A stretch of DNA of 56,129 bases from assembly GCA_029781855.1 (NCBI GenBank), contig JAKOVX010000016.1, positions 1 to 56,129 on the forward strand. Reading direction: 5' to 3'. A program made the position numbers and the translations under genes. Shown here piece by piece: positions 24,666-33,630 of the stretch (its first letter is position 1; each line of letters starts with the position of its first letter). Under the pieces are notes generated by a model that had not been told where the DNA came from, ran no database searches, and saw only the letters and a list, made by a program, of their open reading frames with translations. Source of the stretch: Acidobacteriota bacterium. GTDB taxonomy: Bacteria > Acidobacteriota > Blastocatellia > Pyrinomonadales > Pyrinomonadaceae.

Positions 24666-25985
24666 ATGAAAGTTGGAAGGCGTGTTATTGAATACTTGCT
24701 GATCATGATCTTTCTTGGGGTGGCATTTGGCCGCTTGGCCTCGGCACAGACGGTCGACTGTGAGGGGACGATACGGGCTTGGTCATACGACGTTAGCATG
24801 AGGTCGTACATGGCCACTCATACTTGCTCGTGCCCGAGTGCGACCAGCCGCCCGGTCTGCGTCAGCAATGAACAACCAGCGCAGCCGGTCGGCAACCAGC
24901 CAACAAGACCGACGAATGTGGACAACAGTGCTGCGGTTGCCGCAGCTCGTGCCGAAGCAGAGCGGCTACGCCGCGAGAAGGAGTTTCTTGAGACCAAACG
25001 CATCCTTATAGCGAGTCTCAAATCCGGCAAGGGCGAATCGACGAACGCGGTAAATCCGCTCGGGCTCAAACCCGGCACAAGCCCTCCGCCCACACCCGCA
25101 GGTTCATTTTATGCATCGCAATCAGACCGGCCCGAGCCGATGAACGACGGCGGAAAACTCGCGGATACCTCCAAACCGCCGACCGGAATGCACGGACTCG
25201 TCGGCGGTACGACCTGGACGTTCGGCTTTAAGCGGCCCTCCGCCAACTGCAGTGCCGAGTGCAAGGCCGAGATCGACCGGCAGATGTATTCGCAATTCCT
25301 GAAATACTGTGCCCAACAGAGCGATCCTCAGCAGTGCGTCAAGGACGGCATGCCTTTCACGCCGGACCTATACGATATGGTCGTGTCGATGGGCAGCTAT
25401 AACACGGCACTCGAGGACCTGGCTACCCGAGTCTTGTTCGACAGCGTGACATACGGCGAGTTTTCACGCACGCACAGCGAGATGTTCGCGTCCCTGAAGG
25501 GCCGGAGTTTCGACACTCTCGATTGTCACAGCAACGGCGCGATGCTATGCCTTGCCGCATTGCGAAGCGGCGATACCACGGCGAAAGAGGTCAGGCTTTT
25601 CGGTCCGCAGATCAATCCGGCCGCGGCGCGTATCTGGCAGGATCTCGCGATCCAGAAGGGGATAAAGGTCACCGTTTATATTAACAGCGGCGACCCGGTG
25701 CCGGCTGCCTCGTGGGCACTCGGTGCGCCGGAAAAACCTCTGACCAACGCCGGAAACAAACTCTGGCTCGCCGGGAAAGTCGCTAATCCGGCCACGTGGT
25801 CGAAGGCCCTGTTCTACACATTGCTAGACAGCACAACGGGCGCAGTCGGCGAGGACCTATATAACTATGGTTTCTTTGTCGTCAGAGACGACTGTAAACC
25901 GACACCGAGCATCGCCTGTCATTCGATGAGACTCTACGAATCAAAACTACAGAATTCGCTGCCGCCGATACCGAAGAATAAATGA
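24666..25985 (+). CDS. Exported protein with alpha/beta-hydrolase-like C-terminal region
   Basis: A 439-residue secreted protein. The start at 24666 (MKVGRRVIEYLLIMIFLGVA) has GAGGTG 8 bases upstream and gives a good signal peptide ending at ASAQ. The Cys-containing N-terminal region is followed by a short coiled coil (AAVAAARAEAERLRREKEF) and a Pro-rich linker. The C-terminal 220 residues include DTLDCHSNGAMLCLAAL, which resembles a lipase nucleophile elbow (C-H-S-N-G instead of G-x-S-x-G), then VRLFGPQINPAAARIW and VTVYINSGDPVPAASW. The hydrolase assignment is an inference from these motifs. It overlaps the downstream gene's alternative ATG. Confidence 0.72.
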   Translation: MKVGRRVIEYLLIMIFLGVAFGRLASAQTVDCEGTIRAWSYDVSMRSYMATHTCSCPSATSRPVCVSNEQPAQPVGNQPTRPTNVDNSAAVAAARAEAERLRREKEFLETKRILIASLKSGKGESTNAVNPLGLKPGTSPPPTPAGSFYASQSDRPEPMNDGGKLADTSKPPTGMHGLVGGTTWTFGFKRPSANCSAECKAEIDRQMYSQFLKYCAQQSDPQQCVKDGMPFTPDLYDMVVSMGSYNTALEDLATRVLFDSVTYGEFSRTHSEMFASLKGRSFDTLDCHSNGAMLCLAALRSGDTTAKEVRLFGPQINPAAARIWQDLAIQKGIKVTVYINSGDPVPAASWALGAPEKPLTNAGNKLWLAGKVANPATWSKALFYTLLDSTTGAVGEDLYNYGFFVVRDDCKPTPSIACHSMRLYESKLQNSLPPIPKNK

Positions 25986-25993
25986 GGTGTGAA

Positions 25994-26737
25994 ATGAAAT
26001 ACGCCCCAACCGTCGTTACGACACTTTTCTTGTTAACCGTCCTCGCCGTTTACGCGGCCGCACAGAACGTCTCTGACGAGGCCCGACGTCACTTTGACCG
26101 CGGAATGGCGGCCGTCGAGATGGCCAAGTCACCCGATGACCTTAATGACGCGATCGCCGAATTCAAGCAGGCTACCCTTCTGGCCCCTGACTGGGCTGAC
26201 GCTTTCTTCAACCTCGGCAAAGTCCAGGAAGCCGCTGAGAAGTACAACGATGCGATCGTCAGCTTTCGGAAATACCTGCAGCTTGCGCCGAATGCGGCGG
26301 ATGTGGTCGAGGTCAACAGCTTAATCAACAAGATCGAATATAAAGCGGAGAACGTGATGACTGTTGCGAAGGTTGTAAACGTTCTCAGTCAATTGTCGAA
26401 ATGGAAGCCAAAAGGCGGGGGAGGGTTCAACGCCTTCGTTCGCGGGAAAGGACCGACCACCGTAGAAGTGCCGACTAGTGTGATGCGGATGGAGGGCCGA
26501 GCGGATCCGGACGTATTTCGAAAGAATCTTACGGTAGAAGGGCCACGAGCTTCGTTTCATTACACCGAAGTGCTGATGGATAAGAACAAAGTTGGGAATA
26601 TTACAAGAGATTTCGACATTGAACTTGAGGTCGTTAGCCTCACCAAGGTCAAAGTCCGTGAAGTTTGTGTTTGGAAATACTGGGCGTTGGGTGGCGACAC
26701 CGTCACGCGAATAAGCGTATACGAACTTGTGCCATAG
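25994..26737 (+). CDS. Exported TPR-containing protein
   Basis: A 247-residue protein with signal peptide MKYAPTVVTTLFLLTVLAVYAAAQ, then two to three TPR-like repeats (residues about 25-110: DEARRHFDRGMAAVEMA, DWADAFFNLGKVQEAAEKY, AIVSFRKYLQLAPN). The C-terminal half is a beta-rich region without a recognised domain. The start at 25994 is set by GAGG located 7 bases upstream; an ATG at 25982 overlaps the preceding stop but sits on the ribosome site. It is in one transcription unit with the hydrolase-like gene, and both products are exported, so they may act together. Function unknown. Confidence 0.75.
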   Translation: MKYAPTVVTTLFLLTVLAVYAAAQNVSDEARRHFDRGMAAVEMAKSPDDLNDAIAEFKQATLLAPDWADAFFNLGKVQEAAEKYNDAIVSFRKYLQLAPNAADVVEVNSLINKIEYKAENVMTVAKVVNVLSQLSKWKPKGGGGFNAFVRGKGPTTVEVPTSVMRMEGRADPDVFRKNLTVEGPRASFHYTEVLMDKNKVGNITRDFDIELEVVSLTKVKVREVCVWKYWALGGDTVTRISVYELVP

Positions 26738-26767
26738 GCTGGCGGCCGAGCTCAAATTGTAATAGAT

Positions 26768-28543
26768 CTATTTCGTCCACTCGTCCGACGTGTGGATGTC
26801 GACCTTGATCGGCACCGATTTGACGTAGTCCTCGCCGGCTCGACGCATTGCGGAGTCGAGTTTGGCGGCCGTCGATTCGGATTCGGCGGCGTCGCATTCG
26901 ACCACGATCTCGTCGTGGACGATATTGACGAGTTTTGCCGAGGTGCCGCGGATGTCGTCGTGCAGCAGTCTCAGGGCGCGTTTCAGGATGTCGGCCGACG
27001 TGCCCTGGATCGGCATATTCTTGGCGTAACGCTGGGCCGCTCCGACCGATGACCGATCGCCCTCGTCGAATCTGAATTTCGCCAATCGTCCGCTCCGCGT
27101 TCGTGTTTGCCGCTCGGTCAGCACGTTTTTCGCCTGCATCCGCAGCCACTCGTCCATTCGCGGATAGGTCGCGAAATACTTTCTTAAAGTGTTTTCGGCA
27201 TCCGTTTGACTCAAACCCGTCATCAGAGCGAACCGCGACGCGCCGATGCCGTAAACTACGCCAAAATTGAGCCGTTTGGCGAATGAACGCTGGTCCGGCG
27301 TGACGTCCGCGGCGGCGATGCCGAAAACTTGTGCAGCCGTCGCCGCGTGAAAATCCTGTCCCGATTCAAACGCATCTATGAAATTCCTGTCCTGCGAAAA
27401 GTCCGCAAGTATCCGCAGCTCGATCTGCGAGTAGTCGGCGATGACCAGTTTGCGTCCGTTTTCGGCACGAAAACAGCGGCGGTAAACGTCCTCGTGCGGT
27501 ATCTGCTGCAGATTTGGCTTAGAGCACGAGAATCGTCCGGTCGGAGCTCCGATCTGACGAAAATCCGCATGGATGCGGCCGGTTTTGGGCTCGACAAATT
27601 CCAGAATATTCTCGCCGAAACTGGTCATCGCTTTGGCGACGCCGCGATATTCGAGCAGCTTGGCGACCACCGGATATTTTTCGGCAAGCGGCTGCAGTTC
27701 CCACGCCCGCGTCGTGTTCGGGACGGGAATGCCGAGATTCACGAGAGCGTCAGTCACCTGAGCCTGCGAGTCGAGATTGATCTCCGGCCGGCCGAAGAGC
27801 GACGCCTGGGCGATACCGGCGCCAAGCATATCCTGCAGTTCGGAACCAGCTTTTTCCTGTGCTTTGGTGACCTTTGCGAGCTGCTCACGCCATCGTTCCT
27901 GATCGATGTAAAACCCGTTCAGCTCCATCTCGGCGATCGGCATAACGCACTCGTTCTCGAGCCTTAGCACGTCCGCGAGCCCGTCCGCCTGGATGCGTTC
28001 CTCGAGCTTTTCGAGTACCTCGGGCATGATCGCCGCGTCGCGCGCCGCGTATTCGATCTGCGAGATCGACAGGTCATCGGCTGCCCAGTCGCTGACCTGT
28101 TCACTTTTATCCAGGGTCCGCCCGAGGAAGAACTGGACAACGTCCGCCAGTCCGTGCCGACGCTCGCCTTCGCCCGCCGAGATCAGGATGCTTGCCAGAT
28201 AAGTGTCGTATACACCGCCAAGCTCGCAGCCCAGATGGTATCGGACCCATTTTGCGTCGAACTTGGCATTGTGAGCGATCTTTCGGACCTTGTCGTCGGA
28301 GAGCAGGTCGCGCAGCGGCTGCAGCTCGGGCAGAGTGCGGACATCGCCCTTTGCCCTAAACGGTTTAAGGTCAATAACTTGCGTCTTGGCACCGGTGCTG
28401 ATCTGGAGCAGCCTCAGGTCACCCTTATACGGATCGAGCTCGGTCGTTTCGGTGTCGAACCCGAGCGATCTGACGCCCGCAAGTTCCGCACATGCCGCTT
28501 TGAGCCCATCGGCATCGCGCACAACGTTATAATAAATTTCCAT
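26768..28543 (-). CDS. PolA-family DNA polymerase with 3'-5' exonuclease and no 5' nuclease domain
   Basis: A family A DNA polymerase of 591 residues. Residues 1-190 are a DEDDy proofreading domain with all catalytic motifs: FDTETTELDPY (Exo I), AHNAKFDAKWVR (Exo II) and YAARDAAIMPEVL (Exo III). Residues about 250-591 are the polymerase domain with motif A DYSQIELRILADFS, motif B KRLNFGVVYGIGA and motif C NIVHDEIVVECD. The N-terminal 5'-3' exonuclease found in E. coli Pol I is absent, so RNA primer removal would need another enzyme. It is a lone gene, convergent with the TPR protein gene. Confidence 0.93.
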   Translation of the reverse strand: MEIYYNVVRDADGLKAACAELAGVRSLGFDTETTELDPYKGDLRLLQISTGAKTQVIDLKPFRAKGDVRTLPELQPLRDLLSDDKVRKIAHNAKFDAKWVRYHLGCELGGVYDTYLASILISAGEGERRHGLADVVQFFLGRTLDKSEQVSDWAADDLSISQIEYAARDAAIMPEVLEKLEERIQADGLADVLRLENECVMPIAEMELNGFYIDQERWREQLAKVTKAQEKAGSELQDMLGAGIAQASLFGRPEINLDSQAQVTDALVNLGIPVPNTTRAWELQPLAEKYPVVAKLLEYRGVAKAMTSFGENILEFVEPKTGRIHADFRQIGAPTGRFSCSKPNLQQIPHEDVYRRCFRAENGRKLVIADYSQIELRILADFSQDRNFIDAFESGQDFHAATAAQVFGIAAADVTPDQRSFAKRLNFGVVYGIGASRFALMTGLSQTDAENTLRKYFATYPRMDEWLRMQAKNVLTERQTRTRSGRLAKFRFDEGDRSSVGAAQRYAKNMPIQGTSADILKRALRLLHDDIRGTSAKLVNIVHDEIVVECDAAESESTAAKLDSAMRRAGEDYVKSVPIKVDIHTSDEWTK

Positions 28544-28741
28544 CTAAATTCACGAGTTTCCCTAAAATTCGGCCCGCCAACAGGACAATTTCGCTGCCCT
28601 TACGAATGACCGGATCGCAACCATTTCTAGAACTTCAACTATCGGCCATCCCACATCAATTTTCAACTCGGCCCCAAAACCAACTCGTTCGACAACATTC
28701 CTGCCGTCCCGCTCAAACGCGATGTATAGTAAGAACAACCT

Positions 28742-28921
28742 ATGGACGATAAATACCAGATAAGTAAACCCAAAAAGCCTGAGACCAAGGCGGAAATTCT
28801 TGCGGCGCGGATCGAGGAGCTGGTGAAGCAGCGGGACAAGGAAACGTCACCGGCGGCAAAGCAGAAGATAAATGCGGAGATCACCAAGCTCTTTGCTCAG
28901 TACGAACGGCTGAAATTGTAG
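28742..28921 (+). CDS. Small helical protein, hypothetical
   Basis: A 59-residue frame, MDDKYQISKPKKPETKAEI and onward, predicted to be a charged helical hairpin (ILAARIEELVKQRDK, then AAKQKINAEITKLFAQYERL). TATAGT lies about 16 bases upstream of the ATG as a possible -10, but no strong ribosome site is seen. Amino-acid composition is protein-like and unlike frame shadows. Function unknown. It stands in an otherwise unoccupied stretch between the polymerase and RNase genes. Confidence 0.5.
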   Translation: MDDKYQISKPKKPETKAEILAARIEELVKQRDKETSPAAKQKINAEITKLFAQYERLKL

Positions 28922-29404
28922 TTTTGCATTTATCCGCAAGGGAGATCGACACTTGCCCGGCCCATCGCCGGGTCAGCAGATAACCTTTGGTTTCACAGTT
29001 TAAGGTTTACTCGCGTGCGCAATTCCGATATAGTGGAAGCAGTTTGCTCGTCTGGACGCTCAGGAGAGTACCGATGTATCGGCGAACTTTAGAGGATTTT
29101 ACAGATTTTTATCGAGATCGATATTCCAAGGGTCGAGCACGATCAGCGTCAGAAGCGGTTTGTGCTCCCCGTAAAGTGAAATGGCGACGACGCCGTTTTC
29201 ACACAGAGTTTCCTGCGTGACTAGAACGAAAGTACCTATCTTTTGGGGCCTAAATCCCAAAGTCAAGATACAAGACCACAACGCATTTTCTACTCTGCCG
29301 ATCAAGCGATAGTACCGCTCTGTCTTAGTCCGCAATTCTGAAGCCGCCAACACCGGAAAGCCAACGGGCAATTCGAAGTTTAGAATTTTTACAAGGAATT
29401 GTTT
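28922..29404. other. Gap upstream of RNase E/G, no convincing gene
   Basis: A stretch of 483 bases. A GC-rich inverted repeat (CCCGGC, loop, GCCGGG) lies near 28955-28973 and may end the small gene. The rest is AT-richer than its neighbours. Leftward and rightward open frames exist but have poor starts. A long structured leader for the RNase gene is possible by analogy with autoregulated rne in E. coli; nothing in the sequence proves it. Confidence 0.4.
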
Positions 29405-32038
29405 ATGTCAAAAGAAATGATAGTCAGCGTCAACGGACGCGAAAAGAAGATCGCCATCCTCGATAATGGAAAGGTCACCGAATTTTATATCGAGCGCGGC
29501 GAGGAAAACTCCGGTGTCGCGGGCAATGTTTACAAGGGCCGCGTGATGCGTGTCCTGCCCGGAATGCAGTCGGCGTTTGTTGATGTCGGCCTCGAGCGCG
29601 ACGCTTTCCTATACGTTTCGGATTTCTTCGACGAAGACGAAGAGATCGAACGTATCGTGATGGAAAAGAGCAAAAAGAGCTCACCCGAAGAGGCCAAACG
29701 CGAAGCCAACGAACATATCGATCGCAGCCGCATCGAACGCGAGAAACAAATGGAATCGGTGCAGGAGATCACCGAACCGCTCGGCGATAGCGAAGACGAG
29801 GACGAAGAAGAGGAAAAAGCTCCCATCGTCTCACGCGAAGATCGTGATCAGGAACCTGAAGTCGAGCAGCCCGCAGAGAAGCCTTCGCGCAGCCGCCGCG
29901 GACGAGGACGAAAGGGCCGTGAAGAGGAGCCGCGTGTCGAAGCTGCACCACAGGATCAGGAAGATGAGCCGAAATTCGAGATCGAATTTGATAATTCGGG
30001 CTTTGAACGCATCAGCGACGACGAAGGCGACACGGGCGAGATGTTCAAGGACGCCTATATGCAAGAGGCGATCGTGCACAAGGTCCGCACAATTGAATTC
30101 GATATGGAGGGCTCAGTCACTGCCGAGGTCGGTTCGCTCCTCGATCAGGTGACCGCGGAAGCAAACGGTTTTGAACGTATCGCGGATGAGGACGACGTGC
30201 CGGCACCGCCGGCAAAGGGCAAAGGAAAGGCAAAGGGCTCGAGATCGGCAGCGGCCGAAAAACCAGCCGCTAAGGCGAAGGCACCGAAAGCGGCAGCCAA
30301 GAAGCCCGCAGCCAAGGCAAAAACTGCGAAGGGAAAGAAAGCCGTAACGGATGAAGTGCTCGAGGACGCCGAAGCCAGCGTGCGTGAGTCCGAGCCAAAC
30401 GCTGAAATGGCCGTCCGCCGCGGTGGACGAGGCCGTCGGCGCGGAGGTTCGAAACCAAAATCAGATGAGCAAGTGTCCGAAAGCGGCGAAGAGACGGTCG
30501 ATACCGGTGAACCTTCATCTGAAAACGTCGAAGCAGCATCATCGGAACCGGTTGCCGAAACGGAAACGGTGACCGAGGAACCGAGCGGTGACGCCCAGCC
30601 CGAATCCGATTCCGGTGACGCACCTCGTTCCGGTCAAGAGCGCGGACGCGGCCGGAGCCGCGGTGGACGCGGACGCGGCGATCGTGGAGACCGTCCGTCA
30701 GGCGACCGGCCGAGCGGCGAGCGGCAGGAACGGCCCGCACAGGACCGGCCAAGTAATGACCGGACCAGCTCTGATCGCGGTTCAAGGGGACGGAACGACC
30801 GTCGTGACCGTGCACCGCAGCCGACGATCTCGGACCTCCTTCGCGAAGGCCAGGAGATCCTTGTTCAGATAGCCAAAGAGCCGATCGCGAAAAAGGGAGC
30901 GCGCATTACGTCGCACATCGCACTGCCGGGCCGCTTTTTAGTCTATATGCCGACGATCGAGCACTTAGGCGTTTCGCGAAAGATCGAATCGTCCAGCGAA
31001 CGCGGCCGTCTTCGAACGCTGATCCAGCGTATTCGCCAGGATCCGGAAATTGTGTCTGGCGGTTTTATCGTCCGAACGGCCGGTATCGGCATTTCCGAGG
31101 AGGACCTCAGGAACGACGCCAAGTATCTCGTACGAACGTGGACGGACGCTAAGAAAAATTCCGAGAAGAAACGCTCGCCGGCCCTGGTCCATCAGGACCT
31201 CGACCTCGTTCAGCGTATCTTGCGTGATCAGCTTTCGGATGATTTTACTGCGATCCGCGTCGACAGCGAAGAGGAATATCTTCGCACCGTCGAGTTTATC
31301 AACCTGATCCAGCCGCGTTCGGTCAATCGCATCAAACTTTACACCCGCGAGGAACCGATCCTCGAATACTATGGCGTGCAGGAGGAGATCGACAAGGCGC
31401 TCAAACCGCGTGTCTGGCTCAAATCCGGCGGATATCTCGTCATTAACCAGACCGAGGCACTCGTCGCCATTGACGTCAACACTGGCAAATTTGTCGGTAA
31501 AGGCAATGCGAGGCTCGAGGACACGATCACGCGAACGAATATGGAGGCGGTCGATGAGATCGCACGCCAGATCCGGCTTCGCGACCTCGGCGGCATTATC
31601 GTACTCGATCTGATCGATATGGAAGACCGCCGCAATCGGCACAAGGTCTCGCAGGCACTGCAGGAGGCGCTTTCGACCGACCGCTCGCCGACCAAGGTGC
31701 TGTCGTTCAACGATTTCGGCCTGATCATCATGACCCGCAAACGCGTCAAGCAGTCGCTCGAACGCACGATGTGTGCACCGTGCGACAACTGCGAAGGTTC
31801 GGGCTGGGTCAAATCACCGACAACCGTCTGCTACGAGATACTATCTGAAGCAAGGCGTCTGTCGAAGAATGTCGAGGACGTTCGCCACACGACGCTCCGC
31901 GTCCATCCGGAAGTGGCGAAAACGCTGCGCAACTCGGAACGCGAAGTGCTCGAGGAGATCGAGGCTTACCTCGGAAATATCGACATCGCGTCGGACAAAT
32001 CGGTCCATCAGGGCCAGTTCGATTTCGCGTTTGTCTAG
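29405..32038 (+). CDS. rng: Ribonuclease E/G with large disordered insertion in the S1 domain
   Basis: Endoribonuclease for rRNA and mRNA processing, 877 residues. The S1 domain begins normally (NVYKGRVMRVLPGMQSAFVD, AFLYVSDF) up to about residue 74 and resumes at PTISDLLREGQEILVQ, residue 473. Between them lie about 400 low-complexity residues: acidic segments, an Ala/Lys histone H1-like part (KPAAKAKAPKAAAKKP) and RGG-type repeats (GRGRSRGGRGRGDRG). The catalytic Asp residues are D690 (VAIDVNTG) and D735 (IIVLDLIDM). The zinc-link cysteines are C790, C793 and C796. Start 29405 (MSKEM) follows AAGGA. Identity as E or G is ambiguous: there is no long C-terminal scaffold. Confidence 0.95.
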   Translation: MSKEMIVSVNGREKKIAILDNGKVTEFYIERGEENSGVAGNVYKGRVMRVLPGMQSAFVDVGLERDAFLYVSDFFDEDEEIERIVMEKSKKSSPEEAKREANEHIDRSRIEREKQMESVQEITEPLGDSEDEDEEEEKAPIVSREDRDQEPEVEQPAEKPSRSRRGRGRKGREEEPRVEAAPQDQEDEPKFEIEFDNSGFERISDDEGDTGEMFKDAYMQEAIVHKVRTIEFDMEGSVTAEVGSLLDQVTAEANGFERIADEDDVPAPPAKGKGKAKGSRSAAAEKPAAKAKAPKAAAKKPAAKAKTAKGKKAVTDEVLEDAEASVRESEPNAEMAVRRGGRGRRRGGSKPKSDEQVSESGEETVDTGEPSSENVEAASSEPVAETETVTEEPSGDAQPESDSGDAPRSGQERGRGRSRGGRGRGDRGDRPSGDRPSGERQERPAQDRPSNDRTSSDRGSRGRNDRRDRAPQPTISDLLREGQEILVQIAKEPIAKKGARITSHIALPGRFLVYMPTIEHLGVSRKIESSSERGRLRTLIQRIRQDPEIVSGGFIVRTAGIGISEEDLRNDAKYLVRTWTDAKKNSEKKRSPALVHQDLDLVQRILRDQLSDDFTAIRVDSEEEYLRTVEFINLIQPRSVNRIKLYTREEPILEYYGVQEEIDKALKPRVWLKSGGYLVINQTEALVAIDVNTGKFVGKGNARLEDTITRTNMEAVDEIARQIRLRDLGGIIVLDLIDMEDRRNRHKVSQALQEALSTDRSPTKVLSFNDFGLIIMTRKRVKQSLERTMCAPCDNCEGSGWVKSPTTVCYEILSEARRLSKNVEDVRHTTLRVHPEVAKTLRNSEREVLEEIEAYLGNIDIASDKSVHQGQFDFAFV

Positions 32039-32050
32039 GTTGAATTGATC

Positions 32051-32123
32051 AAGGATGAAGGGGATGAACGGGATGGAGGACGTTTGCGAAAGCAAGTCTC
32101 CCATCTAGTTCATCCCCTTTTAT
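32051..32123. repeat. Imperfect hairpin with 9-bp period in a convergent gap
   Basis: The left arm is AAGGATGAA, GGGGATGAA, CGGGATGGA and the right arm is TCCCATCTA, GTTCATCCC, both with a 9-bp period. AAGGGGATGAAC (32058-32069) pairs with GTTCATCCCCTT further right, and the stem extends with mismatches to about 25 bp. TTTTATTT follows, so rightward termination after the RNase gene is plausible. Confidence 0.8.
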
Positions 32124-32125
32124 TT

Positions 32126-32932
32126 CTATAGCTTTACGTCTTTCTTGGCGTCTTTCGGAGTGGCAGGTTTCGCGAATATCGAGTCGGAGAGCTGTTTGTT
32201 GATCTCAACCGAATCGTAGTTGATGCGGGAGGTTTGCGCCCCGTTCGTGAAGCGGTCAATGATAAACGGGACCTTTACTCCATTGACGTCAACGAAGAGG
32301 GCATAACGGTCTTCTTCAGTGATCGGCTCCTCGCCCTCACTTGCCTCCTGCTTGCGGATCGCCTTCTGCGGCGTGCCGTCATCGGCGAATTCGAACTCGA
32401 CCGCGAACCCGTCCTTGTACGTCAGCCGAACGACGTCGTTGCGTTTGCCGAGCGTCGCCGGCCGCTTGCCGACATATGTCAACTCCGCCTGTCCCTTCCA
32501 GTAGCCGCGGAGCAGATTATCGAGGCTCGTCCGAAGCCCACGTTTGAAATTCTCGACCTGCACTTCGTTCTGGACCTTCACCAGTTCCTGATCGCCATCG
32601 TAGACCCAACCCGTGTTTCCCGTGTTTACTTGCACGGTCTTGACGCCGCTGGTCTTGAACTCCGTCCGTTCCTTGTCAGGAAAGACGATCGCATCGACAA
32701 ATGACTGAAACGAGATGACCGTCCCTTCCTTGATCACGCTAAACTTGCCGCGGCCGACCTGCGACTTGACCTGCAAATAGCGGTCACCACCGAGGACCTG
32801 AACGGCCTTGGCGACGATCGCCTGAGCACTCGGCTCATTCTTTTGGTCGGTGCCTTGGGCGAACATCGCAGAGGTGCCGATGAGCAAGATCAGGACGATT
32901 AGAGACGTTCGAATAGAAATGGAACTGGTCAT
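32126..32932 (-). CDS. Exported LolA-like (outer-membrane lipoprotein sorting type) protein
   Basis: A 268-residue protein with signal peptide MTSSISIRTSLIVLILLIG and onward, ending at MFAQ. The mature part begins with a helix (SAQAIVAKAVQVLGGDRYLQ) and continues in alternating beta strands such as GVKTVQVNTGNTGWVYDGD and DVVRLTYKDGFAVEFEFADDG, as in the LolA/LolB-like open barrel. The fold assignment is an inference from pattern and length; several proteins of this type are annotated only as outer-membrane lipoprotein-sorting. No LolB or LolCDE gene is adjacent. It follows yceI by about 40 bases in the same direction. Confidence 0.65.
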   Translation of the reverse strand: MTSSISIRTSLIVLILLIGTSAMFAQGTDQKNEPSAQAIVAKAVQVLGGDRYLQVKSQVGRGKFSVIKEGTVISFQSFVDAIVFPDKERTEFKTSGVKTVQVNTGNTGWVYDGDQELVKVQNEVQVENFKRGLRTSLDNLLRGYWKGQAELTYVGKRPATLGKRNDVVRLTYKDGFAVEFEFADDGTPQKAIRKQEASEGEEPITEEDRYALFVDVNGVKVPFIIDRFTNGAQTSRINYDSVEINKQLSDSIFAKPATPKDAKKDVKL

Positions 32933-32974
32933 AAAATAGCCGTTGAATAAAACTAGACACGCTCTCCAACGATG

Positions 32975-33619
32975 TCAAACGTGAATCTCAGAGTATGTTC
33001 TGATGCGAACAGTGCCATGAAAGGCCTTCGTCGCGTTCACCCCGAATTTCTTCCGATCGAGCTTGAACTCGCCCTTTGCACGAAGTGTGTCGCCGTCGAC
33101 GGTAACAGACGCCGGGATGACGATGTGACGTGTCACGCCGTGCAGAGTTATATCGCCGCCGATCTGTACCTCGATCACACCGTTTCGGATCTTTCCCGTG
33201 ACCTTGGAACTCTTGAACGAGATCGTCGGGTATTTGGCGGTTTCGAGGACAATATCGTTAAGTTCTTTGTTGATAATACCTTTTTGCTTGGCAGAAAACA
33301 CATCGCTGGTTTCCTCGACCGACGAAGCCCTGATCGTGAGTTCAAGCGAGGCCGGCTGGATCGAGTCGAGTGAAAGACTCGCATTCCCGCCGAAATCGCG
33401 AACCGCGATCCGGTGACTGTGACCTTTGAAATAGAACACGCCCGCCCGATCAGCGTAAACCATGAACTGGCTCTTTGAAGGGTCGATCTTAAATGTCACC
33501 GTGTTAGGCAACACGGATATCGGCGCCGCCTGAACCGCCGGGACCGGATCGACAAAGAGATAGACAACGCTTCCGGTCGCGATCAGCAACAGGCCGACCG
33601 CCGCTATCAGGACCTTCAT
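32975..33619 (-). CDS. YceI-family periplasmic lipid-binding-like protein
   Basis: A 214-residue protein with an N-terminal membrane or signal segment (MKVLIAAVGLLLIATGSVVYLF) and a YceI lipocalin-like domain. Typical family landmarks are PSKSQFMVYADRAGVFYFKGHSH early, TYPTISFKSSKVTGK-like sequence (here KYPTISFKSSKVTGKI) in the middle, and GDITLHGVTRHIVIPASV followed by GEFKLDRKKFGV. Relatives bind polyisoprenoid or amide lipids. Its function here is unknown. GGAGG precedes the ATG. The terminator of clpA at 33631-33665 lies just upstream, so yceI needs its own promoter or read-through. Confidence 0.9.
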   Translation of the reverse strand: MKVLIAAVGLLLIATGSVVYLFVDPVPAVQAAPISVLPNTVTFKIDPSKSQFMVYADRAGVFYFKGHSHRIAVRDFGGNASLSLDSIQPASLELTIRASSVEETSDVFSAKQKGIINKELNDIVLETAKYPTISFKSSKVTGKIRNGVIEVQIGGDITLHGVTRHIVIPASVTVDGDTLRAKGEFKLDRKKFGVNATKAFHGTVRIRTYSEIHV

Positions 33620-33630
33620 AACTCCTCCGC

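Noticed and set aside
29099..29371. A 90-codon leftward open frame upstream of RNase E/G
   Set aside because: Its only start is a TTG without a ribosome site, and it would occupy the leader or promoter of the RNase gene. Amino-acid composition is not implausible, so this rejection is tentative.
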